Assembly (NCBI GenBank): GCA_900541715.1
Contig: UQLI01000001.1
Coordinates: 132,320-196,319 of the forward strand
DNA length: 64,000 nucleotides
From: an uncultured Collinsella sp.
Lineage (GTDB): Bacteria; Actinomycetota; Coriobacteriia; Coriobacteriales; Coriobacteriaceae
Reading direction: 5' to 3'
A model generated the notes under the pieces. That model made no database searches. It was not told where the DNA came from and worked only from the letters and a program-made list of their open reading frames with translations. The translations under genes were made by a program, and so were the position numbers. Positions 36,592 through 44,894 of the stretch are shown in pieces (the first letter of the stretch is position 1; each line of letters begins with the position of its first letter).

Positions 36592-36704
36592 GACGCTGCG
36601 AACCCGTCAGCGCGGCAATCTGCCTTTCGAGCCTTCGGGCATGACCATAAGGTCAATGCCCTCGTCTTTCAAGGCACCTTGCTCGCGCTGACGGGTTCTC
36701 GCTG
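36592..36704 (+). repeat. Structured repeat family A, copy 2
   Basis: Starts about seven bases after the rnpB 3' end. Outer stem AACCCGTCAGCGCG (36601-36614) pairs with CGCGCTGACGGGTT (36684-36697), 14 of 14. The central hairpin has GACC/GGTC where copy 1 has GGCC/GGCC, with both sides changed. Unpaired and flanking words such as GACGCTGC, CGGCAATCTGCCTTTC and TCTTTCAAGGCAC are kept. Confidence 0.85.
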
Positions 36705-36813
36705 TTGGCGACGGCATCATTGGCGTTTCCGTTCTTGTTGGCGAGGGCAATGGTACTGTCTTTGCCGTATTATTGAGGCTGTTTGTTGCTTTGCTTGTGT
36801 TTGAGGGGCTTTG

Positions 36814-37449
36814 TTGGACAGCTATTTTACTCTGCAATCGAATATTGAGGCTTCGGGCGAGTTTGTGGACCGCAAGAGCCGGTTTATTGCCCAGCTGGTC
36901 CATATTGAGTCCGAGGATGAGGCGAATGCCTTTATCGAGATGGTTCGCAAGCGTCATTACGACGCTCGACACAATGTTCCCGCGTGGATTTTGGTCGATG
37001 GACGCGAGCGTCAAAGCGATGACGGTGAGCCGAGCCGCACGAGCGGTATGCCGACGCTCGAGGTGTTGCGCGGCGCGGGGCTCAAAAATGTTTGCTGCGT
37101 AGTGACGCGCTATTTTGGTGGCACGCTGTTGGGGCCTGGTGGCTTGGTACGCGCCTATACCGCGGCGACGCAAGCGGCGGTGGCCGCGGCTCGGGAGGCC
37201 GGGCAGATCGTCGAGATGACGAGCGTCGTGCCTGTTGACGTGCATATGGCCTATCCGCAGTATGAGCAGGTGCTTCGCTTGGCGCAGGATTCGGGTGCCA
37301 AGGTTTCGGATACCGATTACGCGGATGCCGTGACACTTCACTTGGTGTTTAAGGCGGGGGAGCAGGAGTCTTTTTGCGCCAGGATGCGCGAGCTTATGGC
37401 GGGGCGCGAGGAGATCGAGGTCGGTGCTCCCGTATTTGCCGAGTTCTAA
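36814..37449 (+). CDS. YigZ/IMPACT family protein
   Basis: Protein of 211 aa. The UPF0029 domain shows KSRFIAQLVHIESEDEANAFI, RHYDARHNVPAWIL, DGEPSRTSGMPTLEVL and VTRYFGGTLLGPGGLVRAYTAA, all hallmark segments, and a C-terminal ferredoxin-like domain follows. Molecular role is unknown; eukaryotic IMPACT regulates GCN2. TTG at 36814 is preferred to TTG at 36811 because GAGGGG at 36803-36808 then sits five bases away. Confidence 0.9.
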   Translation: MDSYFTLQSNIEASGEFVDRKSRFIAQLVHIESEDEANAFIEMVRKRHYDARHNVPAWILVDGRERQSDDGEPSRTSGMPTLEVLRGAGLKNVCCVVTRYFGGTLLGPGGLVRAYTAATQAAVAAAREAGQIVEMTSVVPVDVHMAYPQYEQVLRLAQDSGAKVSDTDYADAVTLHLVFKAGEQESFCARMRELMAGREEIEVGAPVFAEF

Positions 37450-37452
37450 CGG

Positions 37453-37505
37453 CGACGGCCGGCGTGCTTTTGGATGGATCCCAAGCGCGCCGGCCGTCGT
37501 TTTTC
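37453..37505 (+). terminator. Terminator after the YigZ gene
   Basis: CGACGGCCGGCG and CGCCGGCCGTCG are exact complements, followed by TTTTT. It may also serve the convergent minus-strand gene. Confidence 0.85.
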
Positions 37506-37516
37506 TGTGCTGCCGT

Positions 37517-37963
37517 TTACTCGGCGAGCTGCTTTAGTACATCACAGGCGATTTCGACGGCATCGTCGATGCAGCCGGGGCAGCTGCGAAGCGGACCCTT
37601 GTCCGATCCGATGCCCTTGAGCGTGCCGCAGACGGTCGTCGTGTTCTTCTCGCCAAAACGCTTGGCGATTTCGCGCGACAGCTTGTAGGTCTGGCCCTTG
37701 GTCTTGGGGTTTTCCATGCCGTCGCTCATCACGAAGCCCATGATGGCCACGGCGCCCGAGATGGCGCCGCAGGTTTCGGTCATGCCGCCCATGCCGGCAC
37801 CAAAGCCCTCGGTGAGGGTAAAGGCGATCTGGGGGTCGAGTCCGACGGCAGGCGCGAGGGTGCAGGCGACGGCCTGGGCGCAGTTAAAGCCGCGGGCGTG
37901 GTATTCGGCAGCCTGAGCCTGACAGGCGGTGATGTCGAGCTGGGCCGTATCGATTTGCTTCAT
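37517..37963 (-). CDS. C_GCAxxG_C_C family (putative redox) protein
   Basis: Protein of 148 aa matching the C_GCAxxG_C_C family: a Cys in FNCAQAVACTLA, the GFGAGMGGMTETCGAISGA core, and a late CPGCIDDAVEIAC. These Cys may bind an Fe-S cluster or metal; the family lacks a proven reaction and is common in anaerobes. Start at 37963 has AAGGAG upstream. It is divergent from the sulfhydrylase gene, so a sulfur-metabolism link is only a guess. Confidence 0.85.
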   Translation of the reverse strand: MKQIDTAQLDITACQAQAAEYHARGFNCAQAVACTLAPAVGLDPQIAFTLTEGFGAGMGGMTETCGAISGAVAIMGFVMSDGMENPKTKGQTYKLSREIAKRFGEKNTTTVCGTLKGIGSDKGPLRSCPGCIDDAVEIACDVLKQLAE

Positions 37964-38193
37964 CGTTGTCTCCTTGGTTACGGTGTACTCGCCTATGGTA
38001 CCCGTGACGGTGCATGTAATCATCGAGAGCTTCATGTATGCCTCATTTTTATCTATCGAGCAAATGCCCAAGGCTTGAGATAAAACCCTTGATTAATTAG
38101 TCCCATAACCTACCTTTGGGATGGGTTGAGAGGGGTGCAGGGTAGCGGTATCGTGAACCGAATAAAACTAAAGCCCAGGCAAGGGAGCAAGAT

Positions 38194-39477
38194 ATGAGCG
38201 AGCAGACTATCGGTACCACATGTGTTCAGGGCGGCTACCGCCCGGGTGACGCGGAGCCGCGCCAGGTGCCTATCTACCAGTCCACCACGTGGAAGTATGA
38301 TACGTCCGAGCATATGGGCAAGCTGTTTGACCTGGAGGAGTCCGGTTACTTCTACAGCCGCCTGCAGAACCCCACGTGCGATCTGGTTGCTGCCAAGATC
38401 TGCGAGATGGAGGGCGGCACCGCTGCGATGCTCACGAGCTCGGGCATGGCTGCGAACTTCCTCGCCATCTTTAACGTCGCCGGTGCCGGTGATCACGTGG
38501 TTGCGTGCTCTGCCATCTACGGCGGCACCTACAACCTGCTGGCTCACACTATGGGCCGCATGGGCCTGACCTGCACGTTCGTCGCACCCGACTGCACCGA
38601 TGAGGAGCTGGAGGCCGCTTTCCAGCCCAACACCAAGCTCGTCTTTGGCGAGACCATCGCTAACCCCGCGCTTGCCGTGCTCGATATTGAGCGCTTTGCC
38701 AAGGCCGCGCACGACCACGGCGTGCCGCTGATGGTCGACAACACCTTCCCGACGCCCGTGATGTGCCGTCCCTTTGAGTGGGGCGCCGACATCGTCACGC
38801 ATTCCACCACCAAGTACATGGATGGTCACGCGGCCTACCTGGGCGGCGTGATCGTTGATCACGGTCAGTTTGACTGGATGGCCCATGCGGACAAGTTCCC
38901 GGGTCTCACCACGCCCGACGAGAGCTACCACGGCGTGACCTATGCCGAGAAGTTCGGCCGCGAGGGCGCCTTTATTACCAAGGCTACCGCGCAGCTCATG
39001 CGCGACCTCGGCCCCATGCAGAACCCGCAGGCGGCGTTCTTCCTGAACAGCTCGCTCGAGAGCCTGCACGTGCGTATGCCGCGCCATTGCGAGAACGGTC
39101 TGGCGGTCGCCAAGTTCCTGCAGGGCCACCCCAAAGTGCGCTTCGTGAGCTATCCGGGCCTAGAGGGCGACAAGTACTACGACATGGCTCAGAAGTACAT
39201 GCCCAACGGTACCTGCGGCGTCGTGAGCTTTGGCTTTACCGGTGGTCGTGCGGCGGCCGAGACCTTTATGAAGAGTCTTAAGCTCGCCCAGATTGCCACG
39301 CACGTGGCCGATGCCCGCACCTGCTGCCTGCACCCGGCAAACGCCACCCATCGCCAGATGAACGACGAGGAGCTCATCGCCTGCGGCATCTCCGCCGATA
39401 TGGTGCGCCTGTCGTGCGGCCTTGAGGATACGGCCGATTTGATTGCCGACCTTGAGCAGGCACTCGAGCAGTGCTAG
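38194..39477 (+). CDS. metY: O-acetylhomoserine sulfhydrylase / Cys-Met PLP enzyme
   Basis: PLP-dependent enzyme of 427 aa in the Cys/Met metabolism family. PLP lysine is in DIVTHSTTKYMDGHA, other sites are YSRLQNPTCDLVA and ANPALAVLDIE. The long C-terminal region with MQNPQAAFFLNSSLESLHVRM and the length fit O-acetylhomoserine aminocarboxypropyltransferase better than cystathionine gamma-synthase. Probably makes homocysteine directly from sulfide. A palindrome-rich 90-base leader lies upstream. Confidence 0.9.
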   Translation: MSEQTIGTTCVQGGYRPGDAEPRQVPIYQSTTWKYDTSEHMGKLFDLEESGYFYSRLQNPTCDLVAAKICEMEGGTAAMLTSSGMAANFLAIFNVAGAGDHVVACSAIYGGTYNLLAHTMGRMGLTCTFVAPDCTDEELEAAFQPNTKLVFGETIANPALAVLDIERFAKAAHDHGVPLMVDNTFPTPVMCRPFEWGADIVTHSTTKYMDGHAAYLGGVIVDHGQFDWMAHADKFPGLTTPDESYHGVTYAEKFGREGAFITKATAQLMRDLGPMQNPQAAFFLNSSLESLHVRMPRHCENGLAVAKFLQGHPKVRFVSYPGLEGDKYYDMAQKYMPNGTCGVVSFGFTGGRAAAETFMKSLKLAQIATHVADARTCCLHPANATHRQMNDEELIACGISADMVRLSCGLEDTADLIADLEQALEQC

Positions 39478-39549
39478 GCTAGCGTGCGTGCGAGGCGTGG
39501 GACGGCTTTTCGGCTGACGACGTCCTCATAGTTCCGATTCCGTAGGCGG

Positions 39550-39598
39550 GACCCCGATCGTGTCCGTTTGTAGGCGATTGGGGTCCCGTTTTTGCGTT
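39550..39598 (+). terminator. Terminator between metY and the MFS gene
   Basis: GGGACCCCGATCG pairs with CGATTGGGGTCCC, followed by GTTTTTG. Confidence 0.82.
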
Positions 39599-39618
39599 GC
39601 ACGATAGAAAGGATATAC

Positions 39619-40923
39619 ATGGAGAAAACTGCCGAGCAGCTGCGCCGCGAACACATTGCCCTAGAGGGCGACACCCACGGTAAGAATAAATGGGCGATTC
39701 TGTTCACCGTGCTCGTCATGACCTTTATGGCGTGTCTGGATGCGAGCATCGTGACGGTGGCGCTCCCAGTGATGCAAAAGGAGCTGGGGGTGGGTCTCGA
39801 CCGCATTCAGCTCGTGAGCTCGGTGTATCTGCTCGCGACGTGCGTCGCCATGCTGCCGTTTGGCCGCTTGGGCGATGTGCGCGGCAAGGTGAATGTGTTC
39901 CAGCTTGGTGTAATCGTCTTTACGGGTGGCTCGTTGCTTTGCGGGCTTTCGGCTTCGCTCGAGGTGCTTATCTTGGCGCGTTCCGTGCAGGGCATTGGCT
40001 GTGCCGCCGCGATGGCCAACAATATGGGCATCATCACCGAGTCGTTTCCGGCGCGTGAGCGCGGCCGTGCCATGGGCATTCTGGCGACCTTTGTGGCTCT
40101 TGGCATGATGTGCGGCCCCGTGCTCGGCGGCGTGCTGGTGGCGAGCTTTCCCTGGGAGAGCATCTTCCTTATCAATCTGCCCATTGGCGTAATCTCGTTT
40201 ATCGTGGGACTCTATACGCTGCCGCATGTGAAGCCGGAGGCTGGCGAACGCCCTATGCCGTTGACAGAGGCGGCGCGTCGCTGCTTTGCGAGCTCGGCTT
40301 TCACGATTAACCTGGCTTGCATGCTTATCGTGTTCGTGGGTATCGGTGCCTCCGAGTTTGTGCTGCCGTTCTACTTTCAGGATGCCCACGGCTTTAGCTC
40401 CGATATCTCCGGCCTGTTGTTTTTGGCGATGCCGGTCGTGAATGCCTTTGTGGGCCCGCTTTCGGGCTCGGTGTCCGACCGTGTTGGTTGTGAAGCGCCC
40501 ACGGCCGTTGGCCTGGGCGTGTACGTGTGCGGTCTCTTTGCGGTGAGCACGCTTGACGAGCACTCTTCCATCTTGATGATTGTGTGCTGCGTCGCGTTTA
40601 TGTCGTGCGGCACGTCGATCTTCCAGAGTCCCAATAATTCGCTGTATATGGGTTCGGCTCCGCGTGAGGCGCTTGGCTTTGCGGGCAGCTTGAGCAGCTT
40701 GGCGCGCTATGCGGGCATAGCGCTGGGTATTACGGCGGCGTCGCGCATCCTGTATGGACAGACGAGCGCGGCGATGGGCAAGACGGTCACGAGCTATGTG
40801 GCGGGTCGTCCGGACGTGTTCCTCTTTGGCTTCCGTTTGGTATTCTACGTGCTGATGGCCGTTGCTACCGTGGGCTTTGCGCTCACATTGGTACGTTTGG
40901 TGAGGACGCGCACCCGGCATTAG
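39619..40923 (+). CDS. MFS transporter, DHA2-like drug exporter
   Basis: Major facilitator protein of 434 aa. Residue 20-45 begin the first helix and FMACLDASIVTVALPVMQKEL is the D1-type motif of DHA exporters. PFGRLGDVRGK is the A motif in loop 2-3, and ALGMMCGPVLGG is motif C. About 12-14 helices. ATG at 39619 has GAAAGG upstream. Likely effluxes a hydrophobic compound; substrate unknown. Confidence 0.88.
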   Translation: MEKTAEQLRREHIALEGDTHGKNKWAILFTVLVMTFMACLDASIVTVALPVMQKELGVGLDRIQLVSSVYLLATCVAMLPFGRLGDVRGKVNVFQLGVIVFTGGSLLCGLSASLEVLILARSVQGIGCAAAMANNMGIITESFPARERGRAMGILATFVALGMMCGPVLGGVLVASFPWESIFLINLPIGVISFIVGLYTLPHVKPEAGERPMPLTEAARRCFASSAFTINLACMLIVFVGIGASEFVLPFYFQDAHGFSSDISGLLFLAMPVVNAFVGPLSGSVSDRVGCEAPTAVGLGVYVCGLFAVSTLDEHSSILMIVCCVAFMSCGTSIFQSPNNSLYMGSAPREALGFAGSLSSLARYAGIALGITAASRILYGQTSAAMGKTVTSYVAGRPDVFLFGFRLVFYVLMAVATVGFALTLVRLVRTRTRH

Positions 40924-41083
40924 CGTGTTGGGAGGCTGTCTGCCACGAATCGGGCCTATCTACTGGTCTTGCAGCTTTATGGTGCGATGTGGCTTGTGGG
41001 GCGGGCGGGGGTCGGTCCGTGGTAGACTATCGAACAACGTTTATTAATCGCGCGGTATCGTTGCCGCGAGAAGGGGTTGCGCC

Positions 41084-41662
41084 ATGCAGGAGCTTGAGGA
41101 TCGTATTCGCCATGACGGCATCGTAAAGGCCGGTAACGTCCTTAAGGTTGATGCCTTCCTCAACCACCAGTGCGACGTTGAGCTGTTCGACCACATGGGT
41201 GCCGAGTGGGCCCGTCTGTTCGAGGGTGTCGAGATCAACAAGATCCTGACGATCGAGGCTTCGGGCATTGGTATGGCCTGCATCGCGGCTCAGCATTTTG
41301 GCGGCGTGCCGGTGGTCTTTGCCAAGAAGGCCCAGTCCATCAACCTTGACGGCGAGCAGTATGCCACGACCATCTATTCCTTTACCAAGCAGAAGGAGTA
41401 CCCGGTTATCGTGGGTAAGCGTTTCCTGTCCGAGGGCGATAAGGTCCTGATTATCGACGACTTCCTGGCCAACGGCTGCGCACTTGAGGGCCTTATTAAG
41501 ATCTGCGAGGCTGCGGGCGCCGAGGTTGCCGGCATCGGTATTGCGGTGGAGAAGGGCTTCCAGGGCGGCGGCGATAAGCTCCGCGAGCGCGGCTTCCGCG
41601 TTGAGAGCCTGGCCCGTATCGCCGAAATGGACTGCGAGAACGGCGAGATCACGTTCGCCTAG
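41084..41662 (+). CDS. xpt: Xanthine phosphoribosyltransferase
   Basis: Purine salvage enzyme of 192 aa converting xanthine and PRPP to XMP. Family segments: VDAFLNHQCDVEL, ILTIEASGIGMA, AKKAQSINL and the PRPP loop VLIIDDFLANGCALEGL. AAGGGG precedes the ATG. I looked for a purine riboswitch in the 160 bases upstream and saw none, although Xpt genes in Firmicutes often have one. Confidence 0.95.
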   Translation: MQELEDRIRHDGIVKAGNVLKVDAFLNHQCDVELFDHMGAEWARLFEGVEINKILTIEASGIGMACIAAQHFGGVPVVFAKKAQSINLDGEQYATTIYSFTKQKEYPVIVGKRFLSEGDKVLIIDDFLANGCALEGLIKICEAAGAEVAGIGIAVEKGFQGGGDKLRERGFRVESLARIAEMDCENGEITFA

Positions 41663-41690
41663 GCGCGCAGCACAAGCGATTGGTATGCGA

Positions 41691-41725
41691 TGTGACAAAG
41701 GGACTGTCCCTTTGTCACATTTTTT
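41691..41725 (+). terminator. Palindromic terminator with GGGACTGTCCC core
   Basis: TGTGACAAAGGGAC pairs with a following TCCCTTTGTCACA, then TTTTTT. The GGGACTGT word recurs in the elements at 42140 and 60218. Confidence 0.82.
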
Positions 41726-41745
41726 GTATGAGGGGAGGTATTGAT

Positions 41746-42126
41746 ATGGATGAGAACAAGATGGGATGGCGCGAGTATGCGCGCTATGCCGAGATGTCGG
41801 TCGAGGAGCTGGCACGCGATTGCGAGGTGCAGGTGTTTCGCGCGACGGGTCCGGGCGGACAGGGCGTGAACACGACGGACTCGGCGGTGCGCATGAAGCA
41901 TGGGCCCACGGGGATTGTCGTGACGGCGCGTGAGAGCCGCAGTCAGTTTCAGAATCGCAGCTGCTGTCTGCGTAAGCTGAGGGCAGAGCTTGAGCGTCGC
42001 GGGCGTCCACCGCGCCGACGCGTAAAGACCAAGGTGCCTCAGCGATCGCGCCAGCGCAGGCTCAACGACAAGCACTTCAACGCTATCAAAAAGGCCAACC
42101 GTCGCAAACTGGGCAGCGACGAATGA
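41746..42126 (+). CDS. GGQ peptidyl-tRNA hydrolase/release-factor-like protein
   Basis: Small protein of 126 aa carrying the RF-1 domain GGQ motif in RATGPGGQGVNTTDSAVRMKH. A basic tail rich in Arg and Lys (RPPRRRVKTKVPQRSRQRR) fits entry to the mRNA channel of stalled ribosomes, as in ArfB/YaeJ. It lacks the stop-codon recognition domain. It probably rescues stalled ribosomes. GGGAGG precedes ATG 41746. Confidence 0.88.
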   Translation: MDENKMGWREYARYAEMSVEELARDCEVQVFRATGPGGQGVNTTDSAVRMKHGPTGIVVTARESRSQFQNRSCCLRKLRAELERRGRPPRRRVKTKVPQRSRQRRLNDKHFNAIKKANRRKLGSDE

Positions 42127-42139
42127 TCTTCTCAATACG

Positions 42140-42202
42140 TTGCGGTGAAATAGGGACTGTTTGCGGCTTTTGCTGCATAAACAGTCCCTATTTCACCGCA
42201 AC
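42140..42202. repeat. Palindromic element C2
   Basis: GTTGCGGTGAAATAGGGAC plus TGTTT on the left is the exact complement of the right arm (24 bp). It lies between convergent genes; outer arms match the element at 21221-21286. Confidence 0.85.
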
Positions 42203-42212
42203 TTAGGTGGGG

Positions 42213-43175
42213 TTAGCGGGTGGGGTGCCAGACGTGGAGGGCGCCGGCGAGGATGTCGACCTCGATGCGCGAGGCGACAACGGGCTCGCCGTCGGCCTGA
42301 ATGGGGTAGTCGGGCTCCTCAAAGGTAAGCTCGGCATGGCGACAGCGGCGCATGCGAACCGGTGGCAGCTTGGTATGGTGGCCATCTTTGGCCGAAAGGA
42401 ACATGGGAAGCGCGACCGCGCGCGGAACGGGGCCGCAGGCGTAGCAGACGTCGAGTATGCCGTCGCACGGGTCGGCGTTGGGACAGATGCGATAGCCCGA
42501 ACCATAGGTGGGTCCCAGCTGGATGGCCATGATAATCGCCCGCACGCGCTCGGCGGGCGCGCCATCAAAGCTGATGGTCATGGGGTAGTTGCGATAGCGT
42601 AGGCCAAACTGCTCAAGTCCCGAGAGAGTGTAGAGCGGAGCGCCCGTCAAGCCCGTCTTTTTGCGCAGCTTGGTGGTGCCCAGGCCGATGGCGGCATCGA
42701 TGCCGACCGAAAGTGTCTGGTCGTAGTACTCAACGGTAGCCTCGCCGCTGCCGCTCGCAGGGCTCCACGAGCGAATGCGCCCGATGTCCTGACGCTGCAG
42801 CTCGCAGGTGAGCAGCGCGCCAAAATCCTTGCCGGAGAAATCGTCGATGCCGAGCGTTTGGGCAAAATCGTTGCCGGAGCCCACGGGCAGGACGGCAAGG
42901 GCGGGGCGGGTGCCCTCCTCTTGCGTCATAAGCCCGTTGACGACCTCGTGAATCACGCCGTCGCCGCCAAGGGCGATAACGGTGCGATAGCCCTGAGCCT
43001 GTGCGGCCAGCTCCTTGGCGTGTCCCATGCGCTCGGTCAGCACCAGGTCAAACTGGGATGCGCGCGCGGTCATATCCAAAAAGCGTTGCAGGCGCTCGGC
43101 AACTTCGCGCGCCGCACCCGACTGGGCGGCTGGGTTGGCGATGATGAGCGTGCGGGCAAAATCAGTTGCATGCAT
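42213..43175 (-). CDS. Diacylglycerol/lipid kinase family protein (YegS/DgkB type)
   Basis: Lipid kinase-like protein of 320 aa. The nucleotide site has LIIANPAAQSGAA and ALGGDGVIHEVVNGL, the catalytic region VLPVGSGNDFAQTL. Expected activity is phosphorylation of diacylglycerol or a related lipid at the membrane surface. The start at 43175 has GGGAG upstream. It may be co-transcribed with the upstream CLC gene. Confidence 0.9.
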   Translation of the reverse strand: MHATDFARTLIIANPAAQSGAAREVAERLQRFLDMTARASQFDLVLTERMGHAKELAAQAQGYRTVIALGGDGVIHEVVNGLMTQEEGTRPALAVLPVGSGNDFAQTLGIDDFSGKDFGALLTCELQRQDIGRIRSWSPASGSGEATVEYYDQTLSVGIDAAIGLGTTKLRKKTGLTGAPLYTLSGLEQFGLRYRNYPMTISFDGAPAERVRAIIMAIQLGPTYGSGYRICPNADPCDGILDVCYACGPVPRAVALPMFLSAKDGHHTKLPPVRMRRCRHAELTFEEPDYPIQADGEPVVASRIEVDILAGALHVWHPTR

Positions 43176-43262
43176 GGGGCGACTCCCGGCGTATGACGTG
43201 ACGGTGCGGTCGCGCTCAGGTCGAATTGCCCCCGATTGTGGCTGCACGGCGAATACTAACGT

Positions 43263-44684
43263 CTACTCTATCAGGTCGTTGTGGCGCTCGATGGCATCCG
43301 CTACCGTACCGCCCTCATCCACAATAAGCGAACGGCGCTTGGGTGAGATGATGCGCTGGGCGGGGTACACGCCGCGGTGTCCGCCGGTTAGGTAGCTGAT
43401 AAAGGCCACGATGACAAAGAACCCGGCGGCCGTGCCGTGGAACAGGTCGATGGCCATCATGCAGGTGGTGATGGGCACGTTGAGGCCGGCGCAGAACACG
43501 CCGAGCATGCCGAGAGCCGCCAGAAAACTGGGGTCGAGCCCGGTAAGGCAACCTATCCAGCCACCGAGTGCCGCACCGATGCCAAACAGGGGCGTGACCT
43601 CGCCGCCTTGGAAGCCAGCGCCCAAGGTGAGCGCTGTGACGACCAACTTGATGACTGCGTCCGCCAGGGTGGTGTTGCCGGCAAATCCGGCGCCGGAAAG
43701 CCACGTGGAAAGGCCGGCGTAGTCCCAGGCGTCGAGGAGGGCATAGGCGGCCAAAACCACGAGTGCGCCGATGAGTGCGCGAACGAGGTAATTGGTGATA
43801 AAGCGACCGTAGAGGTTCTTGACGGTTCGAACCGACCAGGCAAAGAGGCGTGCCGTCAGACCGAAGATAATTGCGCTGATAACAACGATGACGACCGTTT
43901 TGGGCGTCATAGCGGGAACGCTGGCGATGACATTCGCCTCGTACTCGGTACCTAGGGCGAGTGATGTAAAGTAGCCGGTAAACGAGGCGACCAGGCAGTA
44001 GATGCCCGCGGTGTAGTCGATCTTGCCGATAAAGCACATCTCCATGCCAAAGAAAGCCCCGGCAAGGGGCGAGCCGAATACGGCGCCAAAGGCCGACGAG
44101 ATGCCGGCGAGCATGAGGTCGTGGTGGTCATGCTTTTTGAGGTGGGCGAGGCTCGAGATGTTGCTGGCGATGGTGCCGCCAATCTGCACCGCAGCTCCCT
44201 CGCGACCGGCCGATCCGCCCGTTAGGTGCGTGAGCGTGGAGCAGACGAAGGTGAGGATGGCCATGCGCATATGGATGAGGCGGGTGCCCAGAGCGGAGTC
44301 GATGACCAGGTTGTTACCGCGTTTGGCGGCGAGACCGTGGTTTTTGTACACCCATGCGGTGACAACGCCCACAACGGGAAGCAGCGCGTAAATCCACGCA
44401 TGCTGCTCGCGATAGTCGGTCGCGATATTCAACGAGGCCAAAAACGCCCAAGCGGCAACGCCCATGGCGAGCGATACGGTGACGACGAGCACGAGCAACT
44501 TGGCGCTCACGAGTAGGTTGCGGACGTTGCGGCGCGTGTCGGCAGCTAAGAGATGCTCGGAGCGAGTGAGCTGATGTCTGCCTGCCATGATGACGTCGTT
44601 CAGGGAGAAAAAGCCGCCGTCGTCGAGCGGCTGGGAATGATCCTGCGTTTCGTTTGCGCTTTCGGTTTTGTCGTTATGAGCCAT
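43263..44684 (-). CDS. CLC-family anion channel/antiporter
   Basis: Membrane protein of 473 aa with about ten helices. GGSAGREGAAVQIGGTIA carries the gating Glu (GREG), and GAGFQGGEVTPLFGIGAALGG is the third filter loop. The last segment differs from the GGIFAPxL of chloride exchangers and, as I recall, is closer to the fluoride-exporting CLC-F branch; the anion is therefore open. No fluoride riboswitch is visible upstream. ATG at 44684 has GAGG upstream. Confidence 0.87.
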   Translation of the reverse strand: MAHNDKTESANETQDHSQPLDDGGFFSLNDVIMAGRHQLTRSEHLLAADTRRNVRNLLVSAKLLVLVVTVSLAMGVAAWAFLASLNIATDYREQHAWIYALLPVVGVVTAWVYKNHGLAAKRGNNLVIDSALGTRLIHMRMAILTFVCSTLTHLTGGSAGREGAAVQIGGTIASNISSLAHLKKHDHHDLMLAGISSAFGAVFGSPLAGAFFGMEMCFIGKIDYTAGIYCLVASFTGYFTSLALGTEYEANVIASVPAMTPKTVVIVVISAIIFGLTARLFAWSVRTVKNLYGRFITNYLVRALIGALVVLAAYALLDAWDYAGLSTWLSGAGFAGNTTLADAVIKLVVTALTLGAGFQGGEVTPLFGIGAALGGWIGCLTGLDPSFLAALGMLGVFCAGLNVPITTCMMAIDLFHGTAAGFFVIVAFISYLTGGHRGVYPAQRIISPKRRSLIVDEGGTVADAIERHNDLIE

Positions 44685-44894
44685 ACGTTCCTCTTTTAGG
44701 TTGCAACGCAAGCATTATAAAACGCGGTAAACGCGACGAGCCGGTGGGTTGGTTTCCATTCTGTTTCGCGGCCTGCAACCGACAGGTGTATTTGCGGGTA
44801 CAGGCCGAGTCGCGGCCGTGCATCGGGGGATTATACTGAGAAAAGCATAAAGAATCGGCGCCCCTGTTGTGCGCCGTGGCATTAAGAGGTGCAT

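Noticed and set aside
39661..40920. 419-codon minus-strand ORF opposite the MFS gene
   Set aside because: Shadow of a membrane protein; Arg/His-rich composition is typical of the wrong frame.
40924..41083. Purine riboswitch before xpt
   Set aside because: The conserved three-way junction words were not found.
44685..44894. Fluoride riboswitch before the CLC gene or Moco riboswitch before moeA
   Set aside because: Neither aptamer's conserved core could be traced in the short spacer.
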